DNA from: Paralithodes platypus
Lineage: Eukaryota > Arthropoda > Malacostraca > Decapoda > Lithodidae
Reading direction: 5' to 3'
DNA length: 64,000 bases
Assembly (NCBI GenBank): GCA_032716605.1
Contig: CM064572.1
Coordinates: forward strand, 38,255,415-38,319,414
Numbering within the stretch: the stretch's first letter is position 1; every line of letters starts with the position of its first letter. Under the pieces are notes generated by a model. It saw nothing but the letters and a program-made list of their open reading frames with translations, had not been told where the DNA came from and did not search any database. The position numbers were made by a program, and so were the translations under genes. Positions 44,078 through 56,080 of this stretch are shown here, in pieces.

Positions 44078-44640
44078 TGTTTATAGACCTCGGAAACAAG
44101 AAATAATGATAGTAACAATAGGCATAGAGAAAACAAAGGAAAATGAAGAATGTAACACAACTATAACCCAAGAAAGGCCGAACATACAATGCTAAATAAA
44201 AATAAGGAAATAATAAATGAAAACCAATTAATTAAAGACAAACAAAAACAAGAACAACGCAAAAAGGAAAACTTACTTTTGAAAGATTAACACGAAAACA
44301 AAATAATAATAAATTGAAACAACGTAATGAAAAACAAATACTAAATGAAAACAACGAAATGAAGGATAAAGAAAATACACGAAAGCAACGAAATAAGAAC
44401 AATACAATAAGAAAAGCAAGGAAATGGTAAAACTATATAAAATTAAAACACCGAAGCGAGGACAAAGGAGAAGACAATAAGAGGAAACGCGAGAAAGTAG
44501 AAAGACAAGAGAACAGAGAAGCAAGAACAACATATATTATAATGAAGTGACACATGTGAAAAGGAAAGGATGAAGAAACGAAAGGGCAAAAATATAACCA
44601 ATACAAGATGAGGTGTCTGGTGCACAAAAAATATGTATAT
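44078..44640. other. A-rich spacer, no gene seen
   Basis: Strongly purine-rich on this strand (many AAC, GAAA, AATGAAAAC motifs, weakly repetitive). Minus-strand frames are long only because of this composition. Confidence 0.65.
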
Positions 44641-44732
44641 GATTAGATATCCATATACTTTATATACAGTATATATATATACAGTATATATATATATGTA
44701 TATATTTATATATATATATATATATATATATA

Positions 44733-44777
<45 letters not shown>

Positions 44778-44850
44778 ATATATATATATATATATAAATA
44801 TATACATATATATATACTGTATATATATATATATATATATATATATTACA
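44641..44850. repeat. (TA)n tracts with CTGTA interruptions
   Basis: Near-continuous TA with several ACTGTATATA/TACAGTATA breaks that make inverted repeats. Confidence 0.95.
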
Positions 44851-45255
44851 CAATTGAATTCTCAGGGCAATGACAAATTCATTAGTAACACGAAAACATA
44901 AATGAAAACAAAATCACACTATAAATTATAATGAAATGGCGTAAGCAAAAGAAGTACTATACACCCTATTTAAGCTGAATAAAATCGTCTAATGTGAACC
45001 AGAAAAAAAAAAAAAAAAAGGTTCCGGCGCACTCAAGAGATATAATTCTCCTATCAGTCTTCAAAGCCATTGGAAGTTGAAAATGCTCCCCACGCAGTTG
45101 GTCTATTTATATATTTTGAAACTCTTTGGTCAGAGAGAAAGCTGAACAGGACAAAAATGAGAAATGAACACGAACATACGATGGTGGTGGTAAATTATAT
45201 TCTTGCCGATGAATAATTTATCAATATATATATATATATATATATAATATGTATA

Positions 45256-45300
<45 letters not shown>

Positions 45301-45483
45301 AGTAGAACAAATTGAAAGATAATCTCGTAAAGAACCAGAGTAAGGGAAAGTGGGAATTAAGGATAGCAAACAAAAAGGCTTTAACTTAGAGAAAAAGTAA
45401 TCGTAGTATTAGATAAATATATAGATAGGCTATACGTAGATACAACATCTACAGTATGTAATTGTTTTCTTCTTTATCCACCT

Positions 45484-45517
<34 letters not shown>

Positions 45518-45750
45518 GTAGCAGAAGACAGAAATAGGATATGTAAATACCTCCTCATTCTTCCACCGACTGGAATTGAGCGCTCTTGTTCTCTCTCTCT
45601 ATCTCACTATCTTTATTTTTGGCTCTATTCATGTTTGCACCTCTTTCACTTACTGTCATTATTTCGTGCTCTCCCTTTCTCTATCTCATTATCTGTACTT
45701 GGCTCTATTTATGATTGCACCTCTTTCACTTACTATATTATATTCATTTT

Positions 45751-45754
<4 letters not shown>
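44851..45754. other. no gene; F3-like arm and several microsatellites
   Basis: 44960-45030 resembles one arm of F3 (GCTGAATAAAATCGTCTAAT) with an 18-A run. (TA)n lies at 45222-45248, (GA)n at 45258-45298 and 45487-45514. A ~75-bp segment is duplicated at 45595-45650 and 45672-45735 (ATGTTTGCACCTCTTTCACTT and its relative). Confidence 0.65.

Positions 45755-45814
<60 letters not shown>
45755..45814. repeat. (CT)n microsatellite
   Basis: About 58 bases of uninterrupted CT directly upstream of the RTE-like LINE fragment. Confidence 0.97.
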
Positions 45815-45817
<3 letters not shown>

Positions 45818-45839
45818 AACAAACACACAAAATCACAGT

Positions 45840-46622
45840 ACAAAACAGAGTAGCAAAAATAAGAGAGGGCATGAAGAAGGAGTGGAAGCTACCTATACTG
45901 CTGTTTGCGGATGATACAGTTCTGATGAGTGACAATGAATGGGTGTTGCATGGTCTGGTAAATGAGTTTGGAACAGTGTGCGAAAAACGGAATTTGAAGG
46001 TAAATGCGGGGAAGAGCAAGGTTATGGTCTTCGAAAGGGGTGAAGTCACAGAGTGTGAGGTGAAGCTGAACGGTCAGGCTATGGAGATCGTCAACTCTTT
46101 TAAGTATCTGGGCAGTGTGTTGAGTAAAGATGGGACTATGGATGAAGAAGTGTGGGAGAGGGTACAACAGGGGAAGAGGGTTGTAGGAATGCAAAAAGCA
46201 GTAACAAGAAATAGGGTGGTCAGTATGGAAGTGAAGAAGTCCTTGCATGACAGTGTGGTAATCCCGGAGTTACATGGAGGGATAGACAGACTAATGAGGA
46301 AGTAAGAAGGAGGTGTGGTGTGGAGGTCGATGTGCTGGAAAGTGTGAAAAGGAACAACTTGAGAGGGTTCGGCCATATGGAACGTATGGAAAGCGAGAGA
46401 ATGACTAAGAGGGTGTACCAGAGCGAGGTGGAGGGACAGAGAGGGAGATGTAGACCGAATGAGAGGTGGAAGGATGGAGTGAGGAAGTACACGAACGAAG
46501 GCGGTGCTGGTTGGGGGGAGGGGCGTCGACTGACTGGGGACAGAGGTGCATGGGGGCGGTTCGTTCGTGGCCACCCCTTCGGGGATCACGGCGTCAGGCA
46601 ATAGATAGATAGATAGATAGAT
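45840..46622 (+). pseudogene. RTE-like LINE, RT C-terminal part and 3' end
   Basis: 5'-truncated. In the 196-residue frame from 45715, LINE sequence begins near residue 40. LLFADD (62-67) is the RT catalytic box, then NEFGTVCEKRNLKVNAGKSK and FKYLGSVLSKDGTMDEEV, typical RTE/BovB-type thumb sequence. The frame stops at 46303 where a short region appears deleted. It resumes in another frame as VEVDVLESVKRNNLRGFGHM to GDHGVRQ (46320-46602). It ends with five TAGA units, a typical RTE-type simple-repeat tail. Confidence 0.88.
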
Positions 46623-46816
46623 GAAGAAGGAGGGACGAACACACACACACAGATACACACACCCACCCACAGACAAACCCACACCAACACACCCACACAT
46701 AAACAGACCAACCTACCCACACACACACGCCGTAAATATCAGTGTTCGCCAATACTTCAGCAGTGACGTCACCATCCACGTCACACACATACCTATCGAT
46801 ACAGGACAAACACTTA
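46623..46816. repeat. (CA)n/(CCCA)n-rich spacer
   Basis: Imperfect CA and CCCACA repeats at 46640-46730, then ~85 bases of unique sequence. No gene. Confidence 0.8.
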
Positions 46817-46978
46817 TTAAAGGGAGATGGGTAGTTTTTCTGGGCCCCCTTCTTCCTCATGCTTAGCCCCTTTAGTTTTCAGATTTTAAGACGTTCGGCC
46901 CATTAGTTTGTCAATTTTAAAACCTTTTGTCCCCTTTCTATATCAATATCAAGACCGTTCATGCCATTTAGGTGTCGT
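46817..46978 (-). mobile_element. F1 element, truncated
   Basis: TTAAAGGGAGATGGGTAG terminus and the subrepeats up to CATTTAGGTGTCG, where it is cut off. Confidence 0.75.
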
Positions 46979-47316
46979 TAATCCAGAAGGGCTGATAGCC
47001 TCTGAAGTCCTATTTTAACTAACTAACTGATGTACGGTAATCATCAATGTCTTAAGTAAACCATTTACTATTTATTTATGGATAATAAATTTGACGGCAA
47101 ACGTAATCAGTATAATACATTTTCAAGTACGATACGATACGACAGCTAGAGTAAAGTTAGGAAGTTAATATTGTTGTTATGTTGTGGAGGAATGGGGGTG
47201 TTTGTATGGAAGATTTTTTGGAGGTTAAACTGGGAGGGTATTTGGGATTGGTATACTAGACGAAGGTAAAGTTAGAAATATGAAGTAAGACACACGTATC
47301 AATGTATACAGTGTAT
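46979..47316. other. no gene seen
   Basis: AT-rich spacer before the LINE-J fragment. Confidence 0.6.
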
Positions 47317-47629
47317 ACCACCTCCTCTACGTAGGGTACGTAGTACACGCCTTGCAACACAATCCCACCCCTATTCTGTGCAACTCTCCAACCCAAGAGT
47401 GAAACGCTATTCTCAGACTTTCTTCTATTCAGCTGAGCTCTGGAACTCTCTCCCATAACCAGTCTTTCCCTCTTCCTATGACTTAAATTGCTTCAAACTC
47501 CGTGTGTCCAGGCATTTTAGCTCGAACGTCCCTTGATTTCGGCCCTGTCACTCTTTGAAATCTGGGGGAGGCACTCGTTGCAGGCAGCTATGCCTTTTGC
47601 CTCCCTCATTCACATAGAAAACAAAAATT
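47317..47629 (+). mobile_element. LINE-J 3' end fragment
   Basis: Plus strand, matches the 3' end of the nested LINE at 7715-9713. It encodes SHPYSVQLSNPRVKRYSQTF and SAELWNSLP, then the untranslated GTGTCCAGGCATTTTAGCTC and TGCCTTTTGCCTCCCTC, ending CACATAGAAAACAAAAAT. Non-functional. Confidence 0.85.
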
Positions 47630-47723
47630 ACTCTGACTGCACACCTAAACAATATTTACATCAATTATTAACTAAACTGAAACGGGTGCTGGTACCATTA
47701 TACTGCATTGTCTACCTTACTAT

Positions 47724-48267
<544 letters not shown>

Positions 48268-48628
48268 TTAAAGGGGGAGGGGCGTATCTATTTCCTTATT
48301 TATATGTTTTTTTTAGTGTTTTTTTTTTTTTTTTTTAGTTTCCTAGCTAGATCTCCCATCCAAAAAAAAAACAAAAAAAAAAACACATTTTTCGGTAGAA
48401 AAATGTACAGGCCGAAGGCTGTTTCCTCCTAAATTACAGGCTCGCTATCGTCGCCAGGAAAAATATCGACACCTAGATGGCACAAAAGGTCTTCAAAAAT
48501 TACAGAAATGGGGGGCGAAAGCTCTTAAAATCGCCAAACTAATTAGGCGAACGTCATAAAATCTGAATACTAATGTGGCTAAACATGAGGGAGAAGAGAG
48601 CCCCGAAATAAGACTCATCTCCCCCTAA
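48268..48628 (+). mobile_element. F1 element
   Basis: TTAAAGGGGGAGGGGCGTAT at the left, ATCTCCCCCTAA at the right, TTCGGTAGAAAAATGTAC and the subrepeats between; A- and T-runs expand the left half. Confidence 0.85.
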
Positions 48629-48938
48629 CCAGACTGTTATACGAGCACCTTGGCTGGTTCAACAGCTTTACTCTTCCCTTACATCGTTCTTAACACCAAT
48701 AACACCCAAATTAAATTAATGAAAGCATGGGATTCTCCCAGGATATCTTTTACAAAACTTACACGCTCTAACCATTACATCATCAAGACAGTTACTAAAG
48801 TTCTTACAGACAACTAACATCAAGAAACAAGCAAAAGACACACCTTATTATTAGTAGTCTAAGGACAGTACATATAACCTAGATTTATACTAATTAAATA
48901 CAACTAAGATCAAGAAACCAAGACAAACGTGTTGCCTA
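48629..48938. other. no gene; begins with the duplicated flank
   Basis: 48629-48676 repeats 48219-48267. The rest is AT-rich; the phrase CAACTAACATCAAGAAACAAG recurs three times in variant form (48809, 48901, 49155). Confidence 0.6.
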
Positions 48939-48942
48939 TTAA

Positions 48943-49149
48943 CCCATGCAGTACCAGGGACGTCCTTTTCATCATATTCTGGCAACTATTAGACGATGTT
49001 ATTCAGCTTAGGAAGGACCTCTCGCAATAATAAGGATTCAAACTATCTCAACCTACGCTTTTAACTACCACAGATCCTTCCTAAGCTGCATAATATCGTC
49101 TAAATATACCTATAATAAAATATAACTCACGTCACTGGTACTCAAAAGG
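48943..49149 (+). mobile_element. F3 207-bp palindromic TTAA element
   Basis: 207 bp between TTAA at 48939-48942 and 49150-49153. Ends CCCATGCAGTACCAG and CTGGTACTCAAAAGG. Confidence 0.9.
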
Positions 49150-49153
49150 TTAA

Positions 49154-49602
49154 TAACAACTAAGACTTAACAAAAAACTATCCTAAAACACGGTAAACAA
49201 GTAAGATAAATAAAGTGAGATGGGAAAACAAGAAGCAAGTTTATGCAAAGATAGTGGGTAGTTTCTTTAAAAACAAGACAAAATCAAGAATTCAGCAAGA
49301 AACCTCATAGATAAAATGCCGTAGAAGCAAAGAAAGACGAAGTACGGTAAGTTAAATTAAGTAAGCAAGACATTAACAGAGTAAGTAACCTAAATAAAGT
49401 AAGCAAGAAAAAAATCAAAGTAAACTAAAGAAATTAAACAAGGAACAAGTGGCAAAGTGAACTAGAGGGCTCCAACTTACCCCCCCCCCCCTCCCCCTCC
49501 CCCTCCCCTTAATAATATGATAGACGCAGATACCTGGCTGCTGCGTTCATCTGCTGGGCTCTTACCTGTGGAAAGAAAGGAAAAGGATTAATTAGCAATA
49601 TT
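49154..49602. other. no gene; C-rich run at 49481-49508
   Basis: A-rich unique-looking sequence followed by a C/CCCCT run. No frame is supported. Confidence 0.65.
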
Positions 49603-49960
49603 TTAAGGACTTGTTATCGTAATTATTTATGTATTTTCTATTATTACCGTAATATATTATATTTGTTTTAGTTCTCCCTAGGCCTCTATACTGTATATGA
49701 TATATATATATATATATAAAACACACACGCACACATTTCAAAGGCCTCCTTCGAGATAAATGTGTACATTCTTCGGTAGAAAAGAAATCCTCCTAAAATG
49801 CAGGCTCCCTATCGCTCGGTAGGAAACAATAGACACCTAAATAGCAAGAAAGGACTTAATATTGACAAAGAAATGGGCGTAAATATTAAAATTTGAAAAC
49901 TAATGGGGCTAAACATGAAGGAGAAGGGTATTCAGAAAAAAACGTAATACTCCTCCTTAA
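49603..49960 (+). mobile_element. F1 element
   Basis: TTAAGGACTTGTTATCGTAA and, inverted, TTAAGGAGGAGTATTACGTT at the ends. Contains CCCTAGGCCTCTATAC, a TA tract and GGCTCCCTATCGCTCGG. The CA tract sits in the position of the usual AT tract. Confidence 0.85.
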
Positions 49961-50138
49961 ACATGAGTGGGTTAGGCTGAGATAATTACCCAAACCTATT
50001 TTCATTAAGCACGAGTAACGCCGGGCAGCCCTGCTAGTCTACCAATAAAGACCAATCTAGCTATCGACACACGCCCAAATATCTGTTTAGGCCTATATTA
50101 TATATCTACTGTACTAAATATATCAATCTACCTTTCTG

Positions 50139-50180
<42 letters not shown>

Positions 50181-50340
50181 CATTACTGGGATGCCGGGTA
50201 GTATCGACATGTGTGGGACACTTGAGATGGTACACATACATATATACACACACACGTACACACATGCATACATATACACATGCACCAGAGTGAGAGGCTT
50301 GTACAGTATCGACAAGGTTGGGAGAGTTACCACGTACACA

Positions 50341-50388
<48 letters not shown>

Positions 50389-50469
50389 TACACACACATA
50401 TACATACATTATATATACTGTACATATCTCTCGATAGATAAGGATGGATGGATAATAGATAGATAGATA
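49961..50469. repeat. (CA)n tracts and (GATA)n
   Basis: CA tracts at 50140-50180 and 50340-50398 with a ~160-base spacer rich in ACAT; (GATA)n at 50450-50474. No gene. Confidence 0.85.
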
Positions 50470-51165
50470 GATAGTCAGTCAGTCAGTCAATTCTTTATTT
50501 CATAAAAAGCAATACATAGTAACCTTTTACATATTTTCAGATACAACTACAATTAAAGGTAAACATTAACGCATTGTTGGTTCATGATTTTGAACGTACA
50601 TAATTCTTGCCTTCACTGCTTCAATGTCATTGTCTTTTAAACAATTGATACTGTGTGCTGCAATTAAAATAGTTTTTACTTCATTAGTTAAATACAAGCT
50701 ATTAGCTACATCCACTAAACTGTTTTCAAGAAATGTACAAGGATGGACAATAATTATATTTGCAAATCTTATTTGATATCAGTTCATAAAATGGTTAAAA
50801 GTCATTAGGCCAGCAAGTTGACAAGCTTTATGGTTACTTTCCCAGTATTTTAGTCCTAAAATTGTCTTGATTGCCCTATGCTAACCAATAGCAAATTGCT
50901 TAAAGGGAACATTACACTTTCGATTACAGTACCATAGTTCTGTTCCATACAGGCTTAAGCAGTAGCTGGTAAACAGTTTAATAAACACATCAAAACTGAC
51001 TCTTGAAAATGTTCGCAAAATGCAATTAAACTCGTTATAAAATTTATTTCTACATCTTATCAAGTCCCTATCATTATTCAGATTACTGTCGAAGATAAAT
51101 CCAAGATACTTATGTTCATTAACATTGCTAAGTTTCTCGCCATTTATTATCATAGTGGGGCCTAG
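50470..51165 (-). pseudogene. LINE-K 3' part (ORF2 C-terminus)
   Basis: Minus strand. NVNEHKYLGFIFDSNLNND, then SFDVFIKLFTSYCLSLYG and ELWYCNRK (51153-50900), the region after the RT palm in CR1/L2-like LINEs. Stops at ~50882 and ~50777 interrupt it. It continues to IEAVKARIMYVQNHEPTMR near 50575. The 3' end is GAAATAAAGAATTGAC then three more TGAC units. 5'-truncated. Same family as 20403-21240. Confidence 0.8.
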
Positions 51166-51335
51166 ATAGATAGTGTGAGGTGTAGCAGAGGAAGAGAAAG
51201 AGAGGAGGAGAGAGAAGAAGCGTTAATCTATACAAACACTAGTATCTGGCGGTATTGACCACCAAGGAGTACAGAGCCGATAAGTACCTTTCGACTAACA
51301 AGACCTATCGTGGGAAGGGGAAAGTTTATGGGGGT
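51166..51335. other. no gene seen
   Basis: Short unique-looking spacer. Confidence 0.5.
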
Positions 51336-52307
51336 TGTGACATTTTGAAACCATGAGAAAAGATTTTTCCCACGGAATGAGAGACGTTCTAAGGAGCCCA
51401 AGTGACTCTGTTAAAAGACTCGTGTGACCCATTTGCTTGCCGAAAGTTGGAGGGTAGGAAGGAGATGTGAGTTAGGAAATAAGGGTAGGGAATCAGTGTC
51501 GCCCTGAGCCAGGTGGAGGACGGAGGTAAAAGAATCTCCCTTGCTCTGGTCTGGGCCCGTCCGTGTTGCTCGTGCTTGCTGGCTTCCTACTTTCGGGAGT
51601 CGAGACATTTAGGTGAGTGTAATGTTTAGTATCCTTAGAAGGGAGATGAGACAGCAAATATATATTGTGTATGTGTAACGATCGCTAGTGTGTGTGGTGC
51701 TCTATATATTTGGTGTGTGTTTTATGTGTTTGTTTAGTGGACACTGATTCCTGTCTTTGAGTAGATACGTCGTCAAAGCAGCGTTATCTGGCGATAATTA
51801 TCTAAACACGGTAGCCTGTCAATCAATGTTAATTAAATATCCGTGAGTGGTGTTTGTGTGTTTTACACCGTGGTGGCATCCTATGGTGTTGTGTGTTGAT
51901 TTGTGATTGAGTTGTGATTCACAGTTTATATTCAGTTTACTAAGTGTTGATTCACCGTTTGCCTTCAATGTTATCTTAGTGTGGTTATTCCTTTTAACGA
52001 GTGCATTTACTTAAAGTTTTCATTCGGTGTGTTTAGTTAATTCTTCTTCACTGTTACTCTGGTGTTTCTTCTGGTGTATTTTGTGTTAAATATCATTGCT
52101 TTGATTAACTGAATTATTGTGCTTGTCAACCTGTTCGTTTATCCTAGTGAATTATAGTTTAATTAATACGAAATTAATGGTGTTTGATATCATCCTTTTC
52201 TGCATTGTTTATGTTAACAATAATTTTGGAGTTACATACGTCGTCAGATTGTGTGTTGCCGTTGTTTGAATTTTATCTCTTGGGTTCAGCACCGTAGGGC
52301 CGTGACA
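51336..52307 (+). repeat. possible solo LTR (~970 bp)
   Basis: Starts TGTGACATTTTGAAACC and ends CGTAGGGCCGTGACA, giving TG...CA ends. The second half is T/G-rich like an LTR R-U5. No matching target duplication is seen (GGGGT versus ATATA) and no second copy is in the window, so this is tentative. A strong splice-donor-like AGGTGAGT (51611-51618) allows the alternative that it is a host exon and intron. Confidence 0.25.
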
Positions 52308-52480
52308 ATATATATATAGATAGAAAGATAGATAAATAGATGGATGGATGGATGAATGGATGGATGGTTGGATGGATGGATGGATGGATCCATGGATGGA
52401 TGGATGGATGGATGGATGGATGGATGGATGGATAGATAGATAGATAGATACATAGATATAAGATAGGATATATAGATAGA
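52308..52480. repeat. (TA)n, (GATA)n and (GGAT)n tracts
   Basis: About 25 GGAT units at 52338-52434 flanked by GATA units. Confidence 0.97.
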
Positions 52481-52662
52481 TTGAGAGATACAAACCTCCG
52501 TACATATATACATACATATGCATACACACATACTCCTACACGTTATACACTCACACAAAAGATGAACAACACACACAAACACACACACACACTCCATTAT
52601 ATTCGCCAATGTGGAGGAGATGAGAGCAGTGGGAAAATAGGAGAGAGAGAGAGAGAGAGAGC

Positions 52663-52743
<81 letters not shown>

Positions 52744-53156
52744 GGGAAGGGGGGGGGGGAGTGGACTGATGAAGAGAACTCGGCCCAAAATAAACCAAGA
52801 GGAGGAATAATATAAGGAGGAGAGGAAGAGGAGATAGAAGAATATGGGGAGGAGGGGAGATTAATAGGAGGAGGAGGAGAGGGAGAGAAGAGGAGGAAGA
52901 AGAATAGGAATAAAGAGGAAGAGGAAGAAGAGAAGATGAAGAAGAATAGAAGGAGGAAAAGAAGGAGAGGAGGAAGAGGAAAGGAGGAAGAGGAAAGGAT
53001 GAAGAAGATAGAATGACGAGAATAGGAAGACAATAGGAGGACAACAAAGAATAGAATAAGAAAAGGATCATAATAATTATAAAAACAAATATTTTATTTT
53101 GTTCATCAAGTGCGTGGCAAGTACTAAGGTGCATTAATGCAAGTACCGATCGCCTG
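52481..53156. repeat. (CA)n, (GA)n and long purine tract
   Basis: (GA)n at 52640-52732, a G-rich run at 52733-52760 and an almost pure purine stretch of GGA/GAA repeats to ~53030. Frames on both strands here are composition artefacts (poly Ser-Leu, Pro, Glu-Arg). Confidence 0.92.
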
Positions 53157-53160
53157 TTAA

Positions 53161-53367
53161 CCCCTTCTGTACCGGAGTCGTCTTTTGAATTATATGCTAG
53201 CTATAGTTAGGCGATGTTATGCGGTTTAAGACGGATCTGTGTTGGTAAAAAGGGTTAAGGGAGATAGTTCCAAGCCTGTTAATTGCTGGAGGCCCTTTTT
53301 GAACTGAATAAAGTTGTCTAAAAGTAGCCAGAATGAAATTAAAAAGACGTCGCCGGTACAAAAGGGG
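53161..53367 (-). mobile_element. F3 207-bp palindromic TTAA element
   Basis: 207 bp between TTAA at 53157-53160 and 53368-53371. Ends CCCCTTCTGTACCGG and CCGGTACAAAAGGGG. Its right arm matches the left arm of the 20430 copy in reverse. Confidence 0.88.
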
Positions 53368-53371
53368 TTAA

Positions 53372-53680
53372 GAACTTTCGTATTATAAGTTTGGCGATTA
53401 TTAAACGTCTGGCCTCATCCAGGAGTCAACTTTTTCTTTTTCTTGGCGAGCGATAGCGAGCCTGTATTTGAGAAGAATGCGGCCTTCGGCCAGGACACTT
53501 TTCTACCGAAAACATGTGCAAGCTTAGCTTGGAGGGGTTTGGTGGGGGGCGTTCTTAGCTTGAAGAAAGTATCGGAAGGCGTGTTTTTTAGCTTGAAGGG
53601 GGGTTTGGGGGGCGAGTTTTAGTTTGAAGAGGAGTGGAGGCGACCTTTAATTAACTTGAAGGTGGTCTAGGGGAATTATT
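53372..53680 (-). mobile_element. F1 element, partial, with amplified tail
   Basis: AAGTTTGGCGATTATTAAAC, GGCGAGCGATAGCGAGCC, ACTTTTCTACCGAAAAC, then four imperfect units of GCTTGAAGGGGGGTTTGGGG where ordinary copies have one. Confidence 0.7.
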
Positions 53681-54139
53681 AGGGTGCGTTTGAAGTATCC
53701 CGGGTGTAAAGTATGTGGTAAGTAGGAGAGTGCGTGAGTATAAGTACCTACCGCAAGATAACTGACCGGGTATGGAACGATAATTGGGCCAGATTCAAGG
53801 AGAGCTTATTTCTTGCCATGACCTTAGCGATTTTATGACGCTTTGACCCATTACTCTGTGTGTGTGTGTTTTTTTTTTTTTTTTTTTTTGTAATATGTGG
53901 ATGAGGGAGAGAAATGCAGAACTGTGATGGGGTATATAGGGGGTCTGAAGGCGTTTTTTTTTTTTTTTTTTTTTTTTTTGGGGGGGGGGGTCTAAAAGTC
54001 AGTACAATAGTGTGTGGGTGTATGAACCCCCCCCCCCCCCCCCCCTCTCTCTCTCTCTGATAACTGACCAGGAACAGAGTCACACGATAGGGGTCAGATC
54101 CAACCAAGGCTCATACTTCTTTTATTACTGCTGATTTTA
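53681..54139. other. no gene; homopolymer runs and a duplicated ~95-bp segment
   Basis: T runs at ~53870-53889 and ~53956-53979, and C and CT runs at ~54027-54058. Segment 53756-53850 (GATAACTGACCGGG...) recurs diverged at 54058-54145. Confidence 0.65.
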
Positions 54140-54262
54140 CGATAGCGAATATGGTGCCGAATCCATTCTCTTCGGAGCCTGTAATTTACGAGGACCCGAC
54201 TCTTGGCCGGGACATTTTTCTCCCGAGAAATTTACAAATTTATCTCTAAGGCAGATACAGAT
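54140..54262 (-). repeat. F1 fragment
   Basis: GAGCCTGTAATTTACGAGGA, TTGGCCGGGACATTTTTC and GAGAAATTTACAAATTTATC, the middle of F1 only. Confidence 0.6.
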
Positions 54263-54468
54263 AGACATACAGACAGACTGACAGATAGATAAAGATAGAT
54301 AGATGTATAGACAGACAGACGATAAATAAACAGGAATGGAGGTCAATGAACAGAATATTACAATAACATCATAAATATAATTTATATGCAGTATGTTGTT
54401 TGTGGAATTATGAACGTTAATATTGATGGCTTTTGTAATAGTGTGAAAGCTTTAATTAAATGTGTGTG

Positions 54469-54514
<46 letters not shown>

Positions 54515-54583
54515 CGATTTATCTGCAGTTGCACATGCATACATGTGATTAAGTAATATTCACATTTCACATATTCTTAATTT

Positions 54584-54646
<63 letters not shown>

Positions 54647-54689
54647 GAACAAAAAATAACGAGATAAAATAACAAGGACAAAACAAAAA
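54263..54689. repeat. (GATA/GACA)n, (TG)n and (GA)n tracts
   Basis: 54265-54330 GACA/GATA, 54462-54511 TG, 54588-54648 GA. No gene. Confidence 0.9.
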
Positions 54690-55020
54690 ACAGCGTACCT
54701 CCACCTATGCTGACATCGCCTCCTAAATGGAATCACTTCTTCCTCGGTGCATATCCTAGCTGGCCACCAAATTTAGTAAAAATCCGTTGATAACTTTGTG
54801 AGCTGCCTACGCTGGCGAAGGTATGCGCTCTACCAATCGCCTCCAAAATTGAATCACTTCTGCCTTGACACATGTCGTATCTGCCCACCAAACTTCCTGA
54901 ACATCGGTTAATAACATTTTGAGATATCTTATTTACAGACGAACAAACAAACAGCAAACAGAGGCAACAACATAACCTTTGTCCATTTTTTGTTGGCGGA
55001 GGTAAACATAACAAAGAAAA
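54690..55020 (-). repeat. dispersed repeat with internal duplication
   Basis: Two related ~125-bp halves (54712-54800 and 54835-54930), each with GAATCACTTCT, a CCACCAAA(T/C)T segment and a CGTTGATAAC / GGTTAATAAC relative. It ends in TTTGTTGGCGGAGGTAA on this strand. This type of GGCGGAGGTAA-ended repeat is common in invertebrates; class unknown. The 93-residue frame across it is not considered a gene. Confidence 0.5.
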
Positions 55021-55104
55021 GAAAACCCCGAATCACACCACGCAGTAGATAGAAGATAAAACAACAACAACAACATCATCAACAACAACAACAGCTACAA
55101 AAAT

Positions 55105-55138
<34 letters not shown>

Positions 55139-55234
55139 CGGACTCTTCTCAACATTTAATGCAACTCGTCCCGCCTTGCACCATGCACTCCAATGCCAAA
55201 CTTACAGTATTATTATATATATATATATATATAA
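55021..55234. repeat. (CAA)n tracts and short (TA)n
   Basis: CAA units at ~55060-55137 and TA at 55214-55232. Confidence 0.93.
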
Positions 55235-55612
55235 CCCCTCCCGCCTGGGCAGCATTTTAAAATGACACCGCGGCAAATAGACAGGAGCCCAGGTGTCATT
55301 TTAAAATCCATAAACTTGAAAGCCTATTAAGCTTGGTTTGAAAGCCGTGCGTCGAACCGTATGTAAACAAAGCTGGTCGGAGTGACGCGCACCTTTGAAA
55401 ACAAGAAGGAGATGTCCGACTTTTGTTGTTATTGTTTTGTAGAACAAGATTAGTCATTGTTATTGTCCAATATTGCTAAAATCGCGGCAAAATGCGGTTC
55501 ACGGAAATTGTCATCACAACTGAACCACTTGACCTAGAGAGCTCTACTCAACGCCAGTCTACAGATAATGAAACAGGGCTACGTTGTGCGATGTGTGTGA
55601 ATTTTCTAGCAG
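55235..55612 (+). other. weak candidate first exon with upstream hairpin
   Basis: ATG at 55492 in context AAAATGCGG opens a 40-residue frame (MRFTEIVITTEPLD, later CAMCVNFLA) to CAG|GTAAAA at 55610-55618, a plausible splice donor. Upstream sequence is of higher GC than its surroundings. A perfect 16-bp inverted repeat ATTTTAAAATGACACC lies at 55254-55269 and 55292-55307. No domain is recognised and no second exon is found in the window, so this may be chance. Confidence 0.15.
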
Positions 55613-55713
55613 GTAAAATAACAAAGATAGGGCTAGGCCTATTACGACATTTTTCGGCCAGATCGCCCGGATTTCAATACTGTCCTTAGGAAGGCGAGCC
55701 CGGGCAAGAAGGG

Positions 55714-56080
55714 CTAAGGGGGTAGTACTTGGTTTTTGGGTTATGTATTTATTAATTTATTTATTTTGAGTTTCCTCGCTAGACCTCAATCAAGCTTAAA
55801 ATAGCACCCCCTAGACCCCTTTCCAAGATAAATGTGTACATTTTTCGGTAGAAAAATGTCCCGGCCAAAGGCCGATTCCTTTTAAAATTACAGGCTCACT
55901 TTCGCTCGCCAGGAAAAAATCGACACCTAAATGGCACAAAAGGTCTTAACATTGAAGAAGAAATGGGGCGAAAGGTCTTAAAATCGACAAACTAATGGAA
56001 CGAAAATCTTAAACCCTCAAACTAATATGCAAAACATGAGGGAGAAGGGGGTCCATAAAAAGCGAGTACTACCCCCTTAA
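55714..56080 (+). mobile_element. F1 element, full copy
   Basis: CTAAGGGGGTAGTACTTGG and, inverted, TTAAGGGGGTAGTACTCG at the ends, the best-conserved terminal pair in the window. Contains all F1 blocks in order. Confidence 0.88.

Noticed and set aside
51336..52307. Firm call of a solo LTR
   Set aside because: TG...CA ends fit, but no target duplication or second copy is seen; kept only as a low-confidence feature.
52286..53134. 282-residue Ser/Leu/Pro/Ile-rich minus-strand frame
   Set aside because: Translation of purine tracts, (GA)n and (GGAT)n read on the complementary strand.
54733..55014. 93-residue cysteine-containing protein
   Set aside because: Lies in a dispersed repeat with internal duplication; no start or domain support.
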